A stretch of 45,700 bases of DNA from CAYMJV01 sp964390545. Its GTDB lineage: Bacteria; Desulfobacterota; BSN033; UBA1163. The stretch spans positions 1 through 45,700 of the forward strand of contig CAYMJV010000016.1 in assembly GCA_964390545.1 (NCBI GenBank), in the 5' to 3' direction. Below, piece after piece: positions 31,705 through 40,183 of the stretch (positions are counted from its first letter, which is position 1; each line of letters opens with the position of its first letter). The position numbers were made by a program, and so were the translations under genes. The notes beneath the pieces are model-generated. The model saw nothing but the letters and a program-made list of their open reading frames with translations. It was not told the origin of the DNA and did not search any database.

Positions 31705-31765
31705 TTTGCTAATCGCTCTCCCTCTGGCAATGATTTCGGCTAACCCATAAGATGAAAGCACTCCT

Positions 31766-31794
31766 ATTATAACAACTTACCTCAACATTTTGAA
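31766..31794 (-). promoter_or_regulatory. Sigma-70-type promoter of xdhC
   Basis: Minus strand TTCAAA, 17 bases, TATAAT. The -10 is perfect and the -35 matches at 4 of 6. The start of transcription would be near 31758. Confidence 0.6.
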
Positions 31795-31855
31795 GGGATA
31801 TCTCTTCCCTTGATCGGGCTTCCTTGCACCGCGTCTGCTTTTTGGACGGCCTCTC

Positions 31856-33463
31856 TCATCGCTTTCGGTAAAGACAGATCCTGTAGGGTGGCGCAGGGAA
31901 TTCCACGTCTCTATCCAATGTGTAATGGTCCTGAACAAAGGCATGAAGCTCCGGGAAGTCTTCAAGAAGGAATATTTGAACAATGTAAGCAGGAGAGGAT
32001 TTCCTTATCTCCTTCATCACGATGGCGGCATAGGCCTTCAATGCCTCCGTGGGTTTATCTGTGACGAGTTGGCTCATATTGAAATTGGTTCGATATTGAG
32101 TGGCTGCTTTCCGTTGTGCTAAAAAATAGATCTGTGGGGCTATTCCCCAAACATAAATCGTCTCAGCAGGGTCCGTCTGAACATGAATATAAGAGGCAAT
32201 TTTATGCTGGACGATATTATAGATGCCATATCCATCGAATACGCCATCTGATGCTTTGAACTGAAAAAGCGTCTGCTCTGTAGGCGAGTAGGAAAAGAAG
32301 TATTTATAGTCGGTTCTCAAGAAAACAAAAACCAAGATCCCGAAAACGGTCACCCATACTACCTGGGTTACAAGTCTGAGAAGAGAAGAAAGTGATTTTG
32401 CCAGTTTCCAACTTGTTATCGTTCCATATGCGGCCAAGACAGAGAAAGGAGGGATGATCTGAAGAAAGTAATGATGGTAGAAAGTCCTGCTGACCCAGAG
32501 AACCGCAAAGGACCAGAAAGCCCACCAGAATAGCAGGAGATCTTTCTTCTCTCCTCTGCCCTGCAAGGTTTGCCAAACGAGGTGTGCGGTCGCAAAAATC
32601 GCTCCGAGGAAGAGGAGGCCATTCTCCGGAACAATGACTCTCATACTTGAAATAAATTCCTTCAGGATACCCGTATATTCATACCCTCTTTGAATATAGC
32701 GAAGGTTACTCCCCAGCATCGAATCGTAAAGTTCGTTTAAAGTGTAGCCATAAGCATAATAAAAACCAACGATACCTATCACAGGAAGAAGCGCCCCTCC
32801 TCCTACCAGGGCGTAGCGATAAACCAACTGTCTTCGGAAAGAGGTGGCCTTCCCTAGCCATTCGTGGATTCCATAACAGAGAAATACAAAAAAGAGCACT
32901 CCTCCCACTTGCTTAACTAGCGTCGCCAAGGCAGCACATGTACCTGCGAGGAAGTACCAACGTATTTTCCCGGAAATTGAACCTTTAAGAATAAGACCAA
33001 TAGCCAGGATGGAGGGGAGGTGCATGATCGTTTCTAAGTTCACTGTCTCACCCTCTACCATCGGTACGGAGGAAAAAATCCCGAACAACAATGCCGCTAA
33101 CAGTCCTACCTGTTTCCCGTATGCTTGTTTCACCAACCAGTAGACGGCAAGAATCGCCATGAGGACAAAAACAGTCCCAAATATCTTGAGTCCCAGGACA
33201 GAAGCACCAAAGAGGCGAATGAACACGGCGTAGAGCATGGAATAGAGAGGGGGCTTCCCTGGACCTTCAAGATCGATCAGGACCTCTCCCTCAGCCATCC
33301 GCCAGGCCAAATAGCCGGCGTTCCCCACGTCTCCATCAATGTACTGCCCGAAAAAGAGGAGGCGAAGGTAGAAAGTAAGGGCCAGGATCCCTATCAATCC
33401 CGCAGATGTCATGGTCCTCGTTCGCAACACATTCAGAAGGCTAGCAGTTCCACCCTGTTCCAT
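31856..33463 (-). CDS. GT39-type (ArnT/PMT-like) membrane glycosyltransferase
   Basis: 535 residues from ATG 33463. About 10-12 membrane helices, and the first periplasmic loop has the acidic motif of GT-C enzymes (FFGQYIDGDVGNAGYLAWRM) followed by EGPGKPPLYSMLYAVFIRLFG. The C-terminal soluble part is short. Members move a sugar from a polyprenyl-phosphate donor to lipid A, protein or glycan in the periplasm. The acceptor is unknown; pilin is possible given the neighbourhood. It lies 30 bases after the stop of a small secreted-protein gene and is probably co-transcribed with it. Confidence 0.88.
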   Translation of the reverse strand: MEQGGTASLLNVLRTRTMTSAGLIGILALTFYLRLLFFGQYIDGDVGNAGYLAWRMAEGEVLIDLEGPGKPPLYSMLYAVFIRLFGASVLGLKIFGTVFVLMAILAVYWLVKQAYGKQVGLLAALLFGIFSSVPMVEGETVNLETIMHLPSILAIGLILKGSISGKIRWYFLAGTCAALATLVKQVGGVLFFVFLCYGIHEWLGKATSFRRQLVYRYALVGGGALLPVIGIVGFYYAYGYTLNELYDSMLGSNLRYIQRGYEYTGILKEFISSMRVIVPENGLLFLGAIFATAHLVWQTLQGRGEKKDLLLFWWAFWSFAVLWVSRTFYHHYFLQIIPPFSVLAAYGTITSWKLAKSLSSLLRLVTQVVWVTVFGILVFVFLRTDYKYFFSYSPTEQTLFQFKASDGVFDGYGIYNIVQHKIASYIHVQTDPAETIYVWGIAPQIYFLAQRKAATQYRTNFNMSQLVTDKPTEALKAYAAIVMKEIRKSSPAYIVQIFLLEDFPELHAFVQDHYTLDRDVEFPAPPYRICLYRKR

Positions 33464-33493
33464 TACCAACCCCCAGGTCTAAACCAGGATAGG

Positions 33494-34072
33494 CTAAGGC
33501 TTTTTCTCTTTTGGAATCGGAGGCTTCTCTTTTTTTGGAGGTTCTGTCCCCATCTCTTTTGAAGCAGCAAGCGACAGGAGGTAAAGTTTGTAGAATACCG
33601 GATCAGCCCATAACTCGACCTCAGGGGCCAGATCCCCGACATAGGCGGACAAGAGCGGCATATTATTGTAGGCATTAAAATTGACCGATAGATCTCTCAG
33701 AGATTTATAGAGCTTGATCGAGCCTGCGAGATGGTTTGGCTTTTCTTTTAGCAGCTTCAGCTGCTGCATTCCGGTTTCAATCGATCCCCGGTCTTCCTCC
33801 AGTTTGTTCATCCAAAACTTCCCTTCTTGATACTCCATCGTGATCTCCCCTCCCAGGATGGCTTGGACCAGATTCTTATGAACCTCCTGCGTCTTTTCCA
33901 ACATTTCATTCACTCGATTCAACAGTTCAGCCTTCTCCTTTTTAGAAGGCTCATATTCTTTGGTAGAAGCCTTGCTCAAAAAGTATTGCAGGGTGTAATC
34001 TTCTGCAAAGCCCAGAGAGGCCCAACTTAGAAAAAGGATGATCCCTGCCAAGAAAAGCTTTCTGTATCTCAT
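33494..34072 (-). CDS. Small secreted protein of unknown function
   Basis: 192 residues from ATG 34072 (GGAGG seven bases upstream; the ATG six bases earlier is too close to that site). A signal peptide (YRKLFLAGIILFLSWASLGFAE) is cleaved near residue 23-25. The mature part is helical and Lys/Glu-rich, with NRVNEMLEKTQEVHKN and LYKSLRDLSVNFNAYNNMP, and ends in a Pro/Lys-rich tail (EPPKKEKPPIPKEKKP). I do not recognise a family. It is the first gene of a two-gene unit with the GT39-type enzyme, so it may be a periplasmic partner or acceptor. Confidence 0.8.
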   Translation of the reverse strand: MRYRKLFLAGIILFLSWASLGFAEDYTLQYFLSKASTKEYEPSKKEKAELLNRVNEMLEKTQEVHKNLVQAILGGEITMEYQEGKFWMNKLEEDRGSIETGMQQLKLLKEKPNHLAGSIKLYKSLRDLSVNFNAYNNMPLLSAYVGDLAPEVELWADPVFYKLYLLSLAASKEMGTEPPKKEKPPIPKEKKP

Positions 34073-34159
34073 TGCCATCCCTCCAACGATTACGTAACCA
34101 ATTGATTTTCGCTTACCAAAACACCGTTCACTGACTCGGATACGAACTTGCGAATCAGT

Positions 34160-34204
34160 AATCCCCCCTCTCCCCCCTTTAGCAAAGGGGGGTTGGGGGG
34201 ATTT
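34160..34204. repeat. AATCCCCCC...GGGGGATTT repeat between the secreted-protein gene and yqeC
   Basis: A well-preserved copy with the centre CCCTTTAGCAAAGGG. It lies just past the yqeC stop codon. The rest of that spacer (34073-34159) shows nothing else. Confidence 0.85.
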
Positions 34205-34210
34205 GGTTTT

Positions 34211-35062
34211 TTATTTCCGAAACATGACCCCTGCTACCGGGAGCTCGCTTTTCAGTCGCCCAAGAATCACCCTTTCGATCTGTGGCGATCCTTTTTCCAA
34301 AATTTCTTTTCCTATTTCCCTGCCCCACATCATCCCCTCTGGGACATCCACCTTATTGATAAAGGCAACCCTCCTCGATGAATGAGGGGCTCCCTTAAAG
34401 ATGCCCTGCGGATGGACCATTAAAATGGCCATGCCTCCACAGGTCATCTTCCCTCCCATGGGAATCCCTGTCAACTGCGAGATTCGCTCTGCCTGAAAGA
34501 GATTCTCTTCGTTCAGTTCTTTTCCAACGCCATCGACTCCTAGGAGGCCTATGACGAGAGTTGTGTGGGAAGGGATGACAGGTTCCCATTCCCTTGGAGC
34601 CTTAACTGGACGGCCTGCTGCACCATCGGCCTCGATGATCATCATATCGATCTCAGGAGAGTTCCAGAGAAGACTTACCAAATCTGGAGATATCCCCTTC
34701 AGTTTAATCGATTCGATTCTCTCCCGGGCAAGGGTGATATGGCGGAATTGGTCAATATGTTGCAAAGCCAGTTGTTTTAGTTTCTCCTCGTCAGATTGGA
34801 CAAAGAGACAAGGGGTCTCCTCTGAAGAGGGTTCCATGATCTTTGTCGTCGTGGCCGTCACCACTTTTTTCCCAGCCAGGAGCAATTCTTTGGCAAGGCG
34901 AAACATCAAGGTCGTCTTCCCACCTGCTCCGACGAGGCTCACCACTTCTCTTGCTCTCAGGTCTAATGATTCAACCAGCGTATGGGGTTGTTCCTCCCGT
35001 CCTTCTTTTTTCTTCACCAACCTATCGATGAGGGAAGAGATGATTTTCTGATCAGTATCCAT
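34211..35062 (-). CDS. yqeC: Selenium-dependent hydroxylase accessory protein YqeC
   Basis: 283 residues. A P-loop-like motif VSLVGAGGKTTLMFRLAKEL lies near 40-59, followed by VVTATTTKIMEP, MIIEADGAAGRPVKAPREWEPVIP and VAFINKVDVPEG, which together mark the YqeC family. YqeC is one of the accessory proteins found with selenium-dependent molybdenum hydroxylases; its exact step is not settled. It lies in a run with yqeB and mocA on the same strand, though a MITE and a repeat now separate it from yqeB. The presence of yqeB, yqeC, xdhC and mocA together supports a labile-selenium hydroxylase. Confidence 0.92.
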   Translation of the reverse strand: MDTDQKIISSLIDRLVKKKEGREEQPHTLVESLDLRAREVVSLVGAGGKTTLMFRLAKELLLAGKKVVTATTTKIMEPSSEETPCLFVQSDEEKLKQLALQHIDQFRHITLARERIESIKLKGISPDLVSLLWNSPEIDMMIIEADGAAGRPVKAPREWEPVIPSHTTLVIGLLGVDGVGKELNEENLFQAERISQLTGIPMGGKMTCGGMAILMVHPQGIFKGAPHSSRRVAFINKVDVPEGMMWGREIGKEILEKGSPQIERVILGRLKSELPVAGVMFRK

Positions 35063-35079
35063 ATTCTTTTCGCCGCTTA

Positions 35080-35224
35080 CTAATCAGTCCATAATTGTAT
35101 GGACACTGGAGACTAAATCCCTCCTTCCCTCCCTTTACAAAAGGGAGGAATTCCCCCTCTTTGGCAAAGAGGGGTTAGGGGAGATTTTCGGAAGAATATG
35201 TCTTTTCAATTATGGACTCCTTAG
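35080..35224. mobile_element. 145-bp MITE, inverted copy 2
   Basis: The same 18-bp ends and the same length as 25038-25182, in opposite orientation. TA lies just outside both ends in this copy. It separates yqeC from yqeB. Together the two copies bracket a segment of about 10.2 kb. Confidence 0.85.
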
Positions 35225-35232
35225 TAATGCAT

Positions 35233-35299
35233 AGACTCTTCGCTACGCTCAGAGTGACAGTTCGGTTGTCATTCTGAGGAGCGAAGCGACGAAGAATCT
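35233..35299. repeat. Inverted repeat AGACTCTTCG...CGAAGAATCT next to the MITE
   Basis: The left arm AGACTCTTCGCTACGCTCAG and the right arm CTGAGGAGCGAAGCGACGAA, extended to AATCT, are inverse to each other around TGACAGTTCGGTTGTCA. It runs into the last codon of yqeB. It is a different family from the neighbouring MITE. Confidence 0.7.
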
Positions 35300-36131
35300 A
35301 CCGATTAAACCAATACAGGATGGCTTCCAGTACTCCTCCGCCGATGGCTCTGGCTTTGTCAGAGATGGTAAAACAGAATTCCCTTCTCCCCCTCGGATCG
35401 ATATCGCCCACTTTCATCCCTTTCTTTACTTCCACTCCCTCCCGGATCAGTCCCCTGACGATACCGCTGATCTTCGCCATCACGGGAAAATCATCTACAA
35501 CAGCAACAACCGAACCCTTATTGACCCGGTCGCCAATCCACTTTTGAGGATGAAAGACCCCTTTCTTCATCGTTCTCAAGAGCCTTTCAACGGTATAACC
35601 TCCGATATTGCCCGGAATGCCTGTGTCCGGCTCTGCAGTCCCTTTCAGGATCAGCCGGCCCAGGTCATGTCCCCGATTCGTTTCGATCACGATATGGACA
35701 TCCTTGCCGGCATAGAAACCCGGGCCGAGACCAATGACCAGGGGGGCCTTTTTGATATGGGTTCCCAAATTTTTCTTAGCCATGGTGGCGTCAACGAAAA
35801 CATCCGGTTTTATAAAACGTCTTGTCTTCTCTCCATCAGGATCAACCAAAACGGGAATTTTCCCATCCTCCCACACCGAAAAAATTTCCTCGGGTTTGGA
35901 AATGAACTTTGACCGAACCCCTTCGACCTCTTTTTCGGCTTCGTAAATCGCTTCGCAAAAAGAAACTTCTCTTCTTACAGCAATGGGATGGGGAAGCTCA
36001 AGCATGCAAACCTTGAAGTGGGATTGATGAAGCCGATGGGCCACTCCACTGGCCATCTCCCCTGCCCCTCTGATCAAAACAATGACCTCATCGATTCCTT
36101 TTTCCGATTTTGCCCGAATTCCTTTTTTCAT
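35298..36131 (-). CDS. yqeB: Selenium-dependent molybdenum hydroxylase system protein YqeB
   Basis: 277 residues. The N-terminal Rossmann motif VLIRGAGEMASGVAHRLH, then LELPHPIAVRREVSFCEAIYE, DATMAKKNLGTHI and APLVIGLGPGFYAGKDVHIVIET are hallmarks of the YqeB/EF2563 family. A biotin/lipoyl-like fold is suggested by the C-terminal GSVVAVVDDFPVMAKISGIVRGLI. The family occurs with selenium-dependent hydroxylases and is thought to act in cofactor maturation. Its start lies 44 bases inside the 3' end of mocA, so the two are translationally coupled. Confidence 0.93.
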   Translation of the reverse strand: MKKGIRAKSEKGIDEVIVLIRGAGEMASGVAHRLHQSHFKVCMLELPHPIAVRREVSFCEAIYEAEKEVEGVRSKFISKPEEIFSVWEDGKIPVLVDPDGEKTRRFIKPDVFVDATMAKKNLGTHIKKAPLVIGLGPGFYAGKDVHIVIETNRGHDLGRLILKGTAEPDTGIPGNIGGYTVERLLRTMKKGVFHPQKWIGDRVNKGSVVAVVDDFPVMAKISGIVRGLIREGVEVKKGMKVGDIDPRGRREFCFTISDKARAIGGGVLEAILYWFNR

Positions 36132-36741
36132 CTCTACCCCTTCTCATCCTTAATGCCTTCCGATATTCTTCCCTTGTATCGATATCTTTAATGACTCCCT
36201 CTGATCTTACTGGAATGGTCTTGATCAGTTTAGAATATCTCAACAGGATGGGCTTTCCTCCTGTATCCCCTCTCAATTTCAGCAGTTCCTTTTGATACTT
36301 CCGATGAAAGATCACCGGATGCCCCTTCTTTCCCCGAAAAGATGGAACAACGATCTCCCCTTTTCTTTGGTTAAAGGCGCGGAGGAGGACATTAATAGTC
36401 CTCGTTTTGAGAAAGGGTTGATCACCAAGGGAAATAAGAAGCCCTTCGCTTCTGGGATCCATGACCTGAAGGCCCTTATGGATGGAGGTGCTCATTCCCC
36501 GCTTATAATAGGTATTGAAAGTGACTTTTACCTTTTTGGTTGTGCTTGCAGACCTCTTTTCAAACTGTCTTTTCATTCCTTCGTTCTGGGGGTTGAGGAC
36601 CACAATGATCTCTTGCGCCGTTGACCGGAGGAGCGTATTGAAACAATGCTCAAAGACGGTCTCTCTTCCCCAGGGGAGTGACAGCTTATTCACCTTCATC
36701 CGTTTCGACTCTCCTGCTCCGAGAAGAATGGCTGAAATCAT
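36088..36741 (-). CDS. mocA: Molybdenum cofactor cytidylyltransferase-like protein (MocA family)
   Basis: 217 residues from ATG 36741, with AAAGGGA five bases upstream. The nucleotidyltransferase signature ILLGAGESKRMKVNKLSLPW, with GAG-x2-RM in place of the usual AAG-x3-RMG, is followed by SLGDQPFLKTRTI and VVPSFRGKKGHPVIFHRKY. The enzyme attaches CMP to molybdopterin cofactor, as needed by xanthine dehydrogenase-family hydroxylases. A MobA (GMP) role is less likely because the gene is coupled to yqeB. The basic C-terminal tail (RRGRDEKRNSGKIGKRNR) is unusual and exists because the frame runs on into yqeB. The 273 bases upstream (36742-37014) show no gene that I can support. Confidence 0.88.
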   Translation of the reverse strand: MISAILLGAGESKRMKVNKLSLPWGRETVFEHCFNTLLRSTAQEIIVVLNPQNEGMKRQFEKRSASTTKKVKVTFNTYYKRGMSTSIHKGLQVMDPRSEGLLISLGDQPFLKTRTINVLLRAFNQRKGEIVVPSFRGKKGHPVIFHRKYQKELLKLRGDTGGKPILLRYSKLIKTIPVRSEGVIKDIDTREEYRKALRMRRGRDEKRNSGKIGKRNR

Positions 36742-37014
36742 TATTCCCTTTCGTTCCCACTGAGACTCTGATAAATTTAATGTGTTTTCAGAGTTCCTGT
36801 CAAGCATTCGATACGAGAGGTTTAAGAAGGGAGGAGAACATTTCCGCCGACGTGAAACCCATTCTGGCAGAGAAGTATCCTGAGGATCGTGCTACCGGGT
36901 TTCTCATAGGTGATCTTCGCGGTGCGGTCAGCGTAAAAATTGTGTTGCTACCGTGAATCGTTCGATAAGCGACCGATAGCGAGGGCTACGATAATTCGGA
37001 ATTCCACCGGTTGG

Positions 37015-37692
37015 TCATTGTCGGAGCATGATCCTGGCATCGGCTATTACACATCTTTTTGGCGAACAGATGACCGGGTTGAGATCGATCGATTCGAACA
37101 AACCCTCAAGGTCCATCGCAAAGTCAGAAAACGTCTTGAGCAACCGGTTTAACTCGTCTAAATTGACAGGTTTTGAACCACGGTAACCCTCAAGGAGCGA
37201 GTGGGCCTTGAGACATCGGATCATCGATTCAATATCCTTCAATGCAACAGGAGCCATCCTCAGAGTAACATCCTTGTAGATCTCAACCCCCGTGCCACCC
37301 ATCCCAAGAAGGACAACCGGACCAAACTGGTCATCGACTTTGGCTCCCACGATTAACTCTATGCCAGAAATCATTTCCTCAACCAACATTCCGGCAAATC
37401 CATCAATCTGGCTAAAGCGGCGAAAGGCCTCTTTCAGTCTTTCATCGTTGTCAATTCCTATCTCGACTCCATTCTTGTCTGATTTATGAACTAGCTTTGG
37501 GGAAACCACCTTTCCCACCACAGGGTAACCAATCTCTTCAGCAAATTGGATCGCCTCCTCGACCTTCTTGGCCCAAACAAATCGAGGGACATCTAATCCG
37601 AGAAAAGAAAAAAGGCGTTTGGCTTCGGGCTCCAAGACCCACCCTGTTGCCTTTGAGGATGAAATGATATCCCGAACCTCTTTCATCAGCAT
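37015..37692 (-). CDS. ADP-forming acyl/acetyl-CoA synthetase, beta (ATP-grasp) subunit
   Basis: 225 residues. ATP-grasp features: YPVVGKVVSPKLVHKSDKNGV, LVEEMISGIELIVGAKVDDQ, FGPVVLLGMGGTGVEIYKDV and the ending SIDLNPVICSPKRCVIADARI. This subunit binds ATP/ADP and works with the alpha subunit to convert acyl-CoA, ADP and phosphate to acid, ATP and CoA, an energy-saving step in fermentative anaerobes. ATGCTGATG overlaps the TGA of the alpha gene, so they are coupled. The length is normal for separate beta subunits (about 230). Confidence 0.92.
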   Translation of the reverse strand: MLMKEVRDIISSSKATGWVLEPEAKRLFSFLGLDVPRFVWAKKVEEAIQFAEEIGYPVVGKVVSPKLVHKSDKNGVEIGIDNDERLKEAFRRFSQIDGFAGMLVEEMISGIELIVGAKVDDQFGPVVLLGMGGTGVEIYKDVTLRMAPVALKDIESMIRCLKAHSLLEGYRGSKPVNLDELNRLLKTFSDFAMDLEGLFESIDLNPVICSPKRCVIADARIMLRQ

Positions 37693-39053
37693 GGTTGTCT
37701 TCTCCTCAAAGCCACTGCCATATGAATTGCCTCTTCGATGGAGTGGGCAACCGGTACCTGGTTGAGCTGAAATCCCTCGATAAACATCCTATATTTTTCC
37801 ACATGAGGGACATAAGCAATCAGGGGTTTACCATCTTGCAGGTAGATCTGACTTAATCGTGCCCCTAAATCGGAGGTAATCCCGGGAGTGTAAGGGAGGA
37901 GCAATATCAGGACACAGTCGACCTCCTGCTTTGTGCTCATGATCTTAGCCGTGGAAACAAAATCGTCATCCACGACGCTTCCTGTGAGATCGATTGGATT
38001 GTTCAAGGAGGCGATCGCCTGAATTCTGGGGGAGATCTTTTCTCGGATCTCACTCTGATCCTGCTCTGACAGAAGAGGGACAGAAAGGCCATGAGATATA
38101 CAGGCATCCACGGCTAACGCCCCGTGACCCCCACTCCCTGTGATAATGCCGATACGGCCTTCAATAGGCTTTTGGTAGCAACTCAATGCCTCTGCAAAGG
38201 CGATCAATTCGAATTCATCCTTTGCCTCCACTACGCCATATTGGGAGAGGACCGAAGAAAAAACCTCGTAATCGCCTGCTATTGAAGCGGTATGGCTCGA
38301 AACCGCCCTCGTTCCATCCGGTGTCTTACCCGATTTCAGGACGATGACGGCCTTGGGGCATTGGCTGGCCGCTAAAACAAACGAACGCCCTTCGCCCTTC
38401 TTAAAACCCTCCACATAAAAAACGATCACACCCGTCTCAGGATCACTCGTGAAATAACGGAGGAGGTCCATCTCTCCGATCAGGGCCTTGTTCCCAATAC
38501 TGACGGCTTTGGATAGGCCTACCCCTTCTTCAGCAAACTTGATCATATAGTCGACCAGGATCCCCCCGCTCTGACTGACCAAAGCCACCCTTCCCTTCTC
38601 TGGCCTCACGATCCTCTCTGCAGGGATGAAAAACGTATCCACATAAGGGAAAGAATAAGTCCCCAGACAGTTCGGTCCAATAAATGGAAAATCGGCTTCT
38701 CTGGCGATCGTTGCCAGGCGCTCCTGGAGGTCCATCCTTCCCCTTTCGGCAAATCCCCCTGAAATGATCACAGCACCCCCGGCTTCCGCTTGAATGCAAT
38801 CACTCATGATTCCTGGAACCATCTCTGCTCTTGTGGCAATCACTGCCAGGTCGATCTTTTGAGGGATGTCCAAAATGCTGGGATAAACCTTCTCTCCTTG
38901 AAGCAATCCACCGCGCTCATTCACTGAGAAAACCTTTGCCTGACGGCGGAAGTAATTCTTGTAGTAGACGACATTGGCAGGATGTCTGTCATTGCTCAAC
39001 GAAACTCCGATGACCGCTAAGGTCTGCGGCTTGAATAGAGGTTCGAGATTCAC
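37686..39053 (-). CDS. ADP-forming acyl/acetyl-CoA synthetase, alpha (CoA-binding) subunit
   Basis: 455 residues from GTG 39053, where AAGGAG lies just upstream; the frame stays open to 39074. The CoA-binding Rossmann domain begins LEPLFKPQTLAVIGVSLSND. The two succinyl-CoA-synthetase-like domains follow (GPNCLGTYSFPYVDTFF, LVSQSGGILVDYMIKF, GRIGIITGSGGHGALAVDAC). The phosphohistidine is expected in AVSSHTASIAGDYEV. It forms an alpha2beta2 enzyme with the next gene. The substrate (acetyl-, aryl- or branched acyl-CoA) cannot be told from this sequence. Confidence 0.92.
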   Translation of the reverse strand: MNLEPLFKPQTLAVIGVSLSNDRHPANVVYYKNYFRRQAKVFSVNERGGLLQGEKVYPSILDIPQKIDLAVIATRAEMVPGIMSDCIQAEAGGAVIISGGFAERGRMDLQERLATIAREADFPFIGPNCLGTYSFPYVDTFFIPAERIVRPEKGRVALVSQSGGILVDYMIKFAEEGVGLSKAVSIGNKALIGEMDLLRYFTSDPETGVIVFYVEGFKKGEGRSFVLAASQCPKAVIVLKSGKTPDGTRAVSSHTASIAGDYEVFSSVLSQYGVVEAKDEFELIAFAEALSCYQKPIEGRIGIITGSGGHGALAVDACISHGLSVPLLSEQDQSEIREKISPRIQAIASLNNPIDLTGSVVDDDFVSTAKIMSTKQEVDCVLILLLPYTPGITSDLGARLSQIYLQDGKPLIAYVPHVEKYRMFIEGFQLNQVPVAHSIEEAIHMAVALRRRQPC

Positions 39054-39129
39054 TCTCTTCTCCTTCCACCCCACCCTCCCCCTCAGAGGGCTGTGTCAGA
39101 ATAGCAGAAATGAGAGAAAATCTGAAAAA

Positions 39130-39295
39130 GGGAATGGACGGACGGATGAGAAAGCTTTAGAGCGGAACCTCCAGACGTTTGGATTCAGAGGCCCCAATAG
39201 GATGAAGAAAATTCGTTTCAGGCACCACGGACACTTACCCATAAACTTAATAATGCTCCGCGTTCTAAAGCTTTGGAATCCGTTTGTCCGTTCCC
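39130..39295. mobile_element. Long terminal-inverted-repeat element (MITE-like), about 166 bp
   Basis: The left end GGGAATGGACGGACGGATGA, continuing to GCTTTAGAGCGG, is inversely matched by the right end, which contains CTAAAGCTTTGG and CGTTTGTCCGTTCCC. Pairing extends over about 40 bases at roughly three quarters identity. There is no coding capacity. It lies between the acyl-CoA synthetase start and the STAS remnant, and fills most of the 39054-39358 gap. Confidence 0.65.
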
Positions 39296-39358
39296 TTCTG
39301 ACTTTCAACCCATTACGACTCAGCCACCAGGGGGGATATCATTTTACCTAACGCCCTT

Positions 39359-39574
39359 GTGCCAATTATACACGGATTCCACTCATTTTGGAATTCTTAT
39401 CGAAGGTCCTTTTCGGATGAGCTTTTGGGCAAGCAGATTCAATTTCTATTTGCTGGAATGAAAGGGCCTGTTCGTGATCTCGTGGCAAAAGCCGGATGGG
39501 AAGAAAAATATGGAGAGCGGATGAAACATCCGTTCATCCAACATGCATTGCAGAGCATCGGATTGCGGAGATGA
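39359..39574 (+). pseudogene. Remnant of a SulP-type transporter C-terminus (STAS domain)
   Basis: About 50 residues (GKQIQFLFAGMKGPVRDLVA, then KAGWEEKYGERMKHPFIQHA, then LQSIGLRR) resemble the last part of the STAS domain of SulP sulfate permeases, where LxFAxxKGPVRD-x-AG is the usual wording. No transmembrane part is found upstream; the sequence before it is the MITE-like element. I infer a gene whose 5' part was deleted. It could also be the end of a stand-alone STAS gene. Confidence 0.5.
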
Positions 39575-39615
39575 CCAATGGTCTGACACTCGAATAGAAG
39601 GGAGCCTTCAAACAC

Positions 39616-39656
39616 AAAGGGCTTCCCGACCATTCGCTCGTCAGAAAGCCCTTTTT
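39616..39656 (+). terminator. Intrinsic terminator between the STAS remnant and bfr
   Basis: Stem AAAGGGCTT/AAGCCCTTT around a 21-base loop, followed by TTTTTATTA on the + strand. It lies between convergent features and may also slow transcripts from the bfr side. Confidence 0.7.
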
Positions 39657-39685
39657 ATTACGATACATTTCAAACGTCCGAAAGT

Positions 39686-40147
39686 CTACTTGCCTGTCAG
39701 GGTTGCCAAGTAAGCCGGACCGATTTTTTCAACATGGTTTTTGATATTCTCAAAGGTGTTCAAATGATCTTCCTCCTCTTTGAGAAGCTCTTCAAAGACC
39801 TCTTTTGAAATCTGATCCTTCTCCGCAGCACAGACCACAGAAGCATCATTGTACATTTTGATCGCCTGCGTCTCAAGGGCGAAATCGGTAGCTAACATCT
39901 CTTGAATCTTCTGGCCCTTCTTTGCTATGCCATCCGGTTTTGACGTAGGTTCCCCTTTTAGGTACAAAATCCTTTCGGCCAGCTTTTCGGCATGTTTCAT
40001 CTCCTGAATCCCAATCTCCTTTAATTTGGAAGCTAACTTCCCGAAATCCTGATCCTCCAGTTCATAGTGCTGGGCCATGTACTGGGTGATTGCCGTCAGC
40101 TCCCTGGACCTTGCCTGGTTCAATAAATCGATCACCTTTTTGCTCAT
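39686..40147 (-). CDS. bfr: Bacterioferritin
   Basis: 153 residues. The di-iron ferroxidase ligands are all visible: E16, E49, H52, E91, E124 and H127. The haem-ligand Met of bacterioferritin is M50 in IQEMKHAEKLAER. A 24-subunit shell stores iron and protects against oxidants. The length is typical (about 155). It has an excellent ribosome site (AAAGGAGGG) and its own promoter at 40184-40212. It is a single-gene unit flanked by a terminator. Confidence 0.95.
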   Translation of the reverse strand: MSKKVIDLLNQARSRELTAITQYMAQHYELEDQDFGKLASKLKEIGIQEMKHAEKLAERILYLKGEPTSKPDGIAKKGQKIQEMLATDFALETQAIKMYNDASVVCAAEKDQISKEVFEELLKEEEDHLNTFENIKNHVEKIGPAYLATLTGK

Positions 40148-40183
40148 ACGCCCTCCTTTCTCCGATTTGCGATTTTAAGAGAT

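Noticed and set aside
31110..31743. Several 70-95-codon + strand frames inside xdhC
   Set aside because: All are antisense shadows of the XdhC coding sequence.
36807..37014. Possible gene fragment between mocA and the acyl-CoA synthetase beta gene
   Set aside because: A short + strand frame exists (ending FLIGDLRGAVSVKIVLLP), but I see no family match, no ribosome site and no repeat arms.
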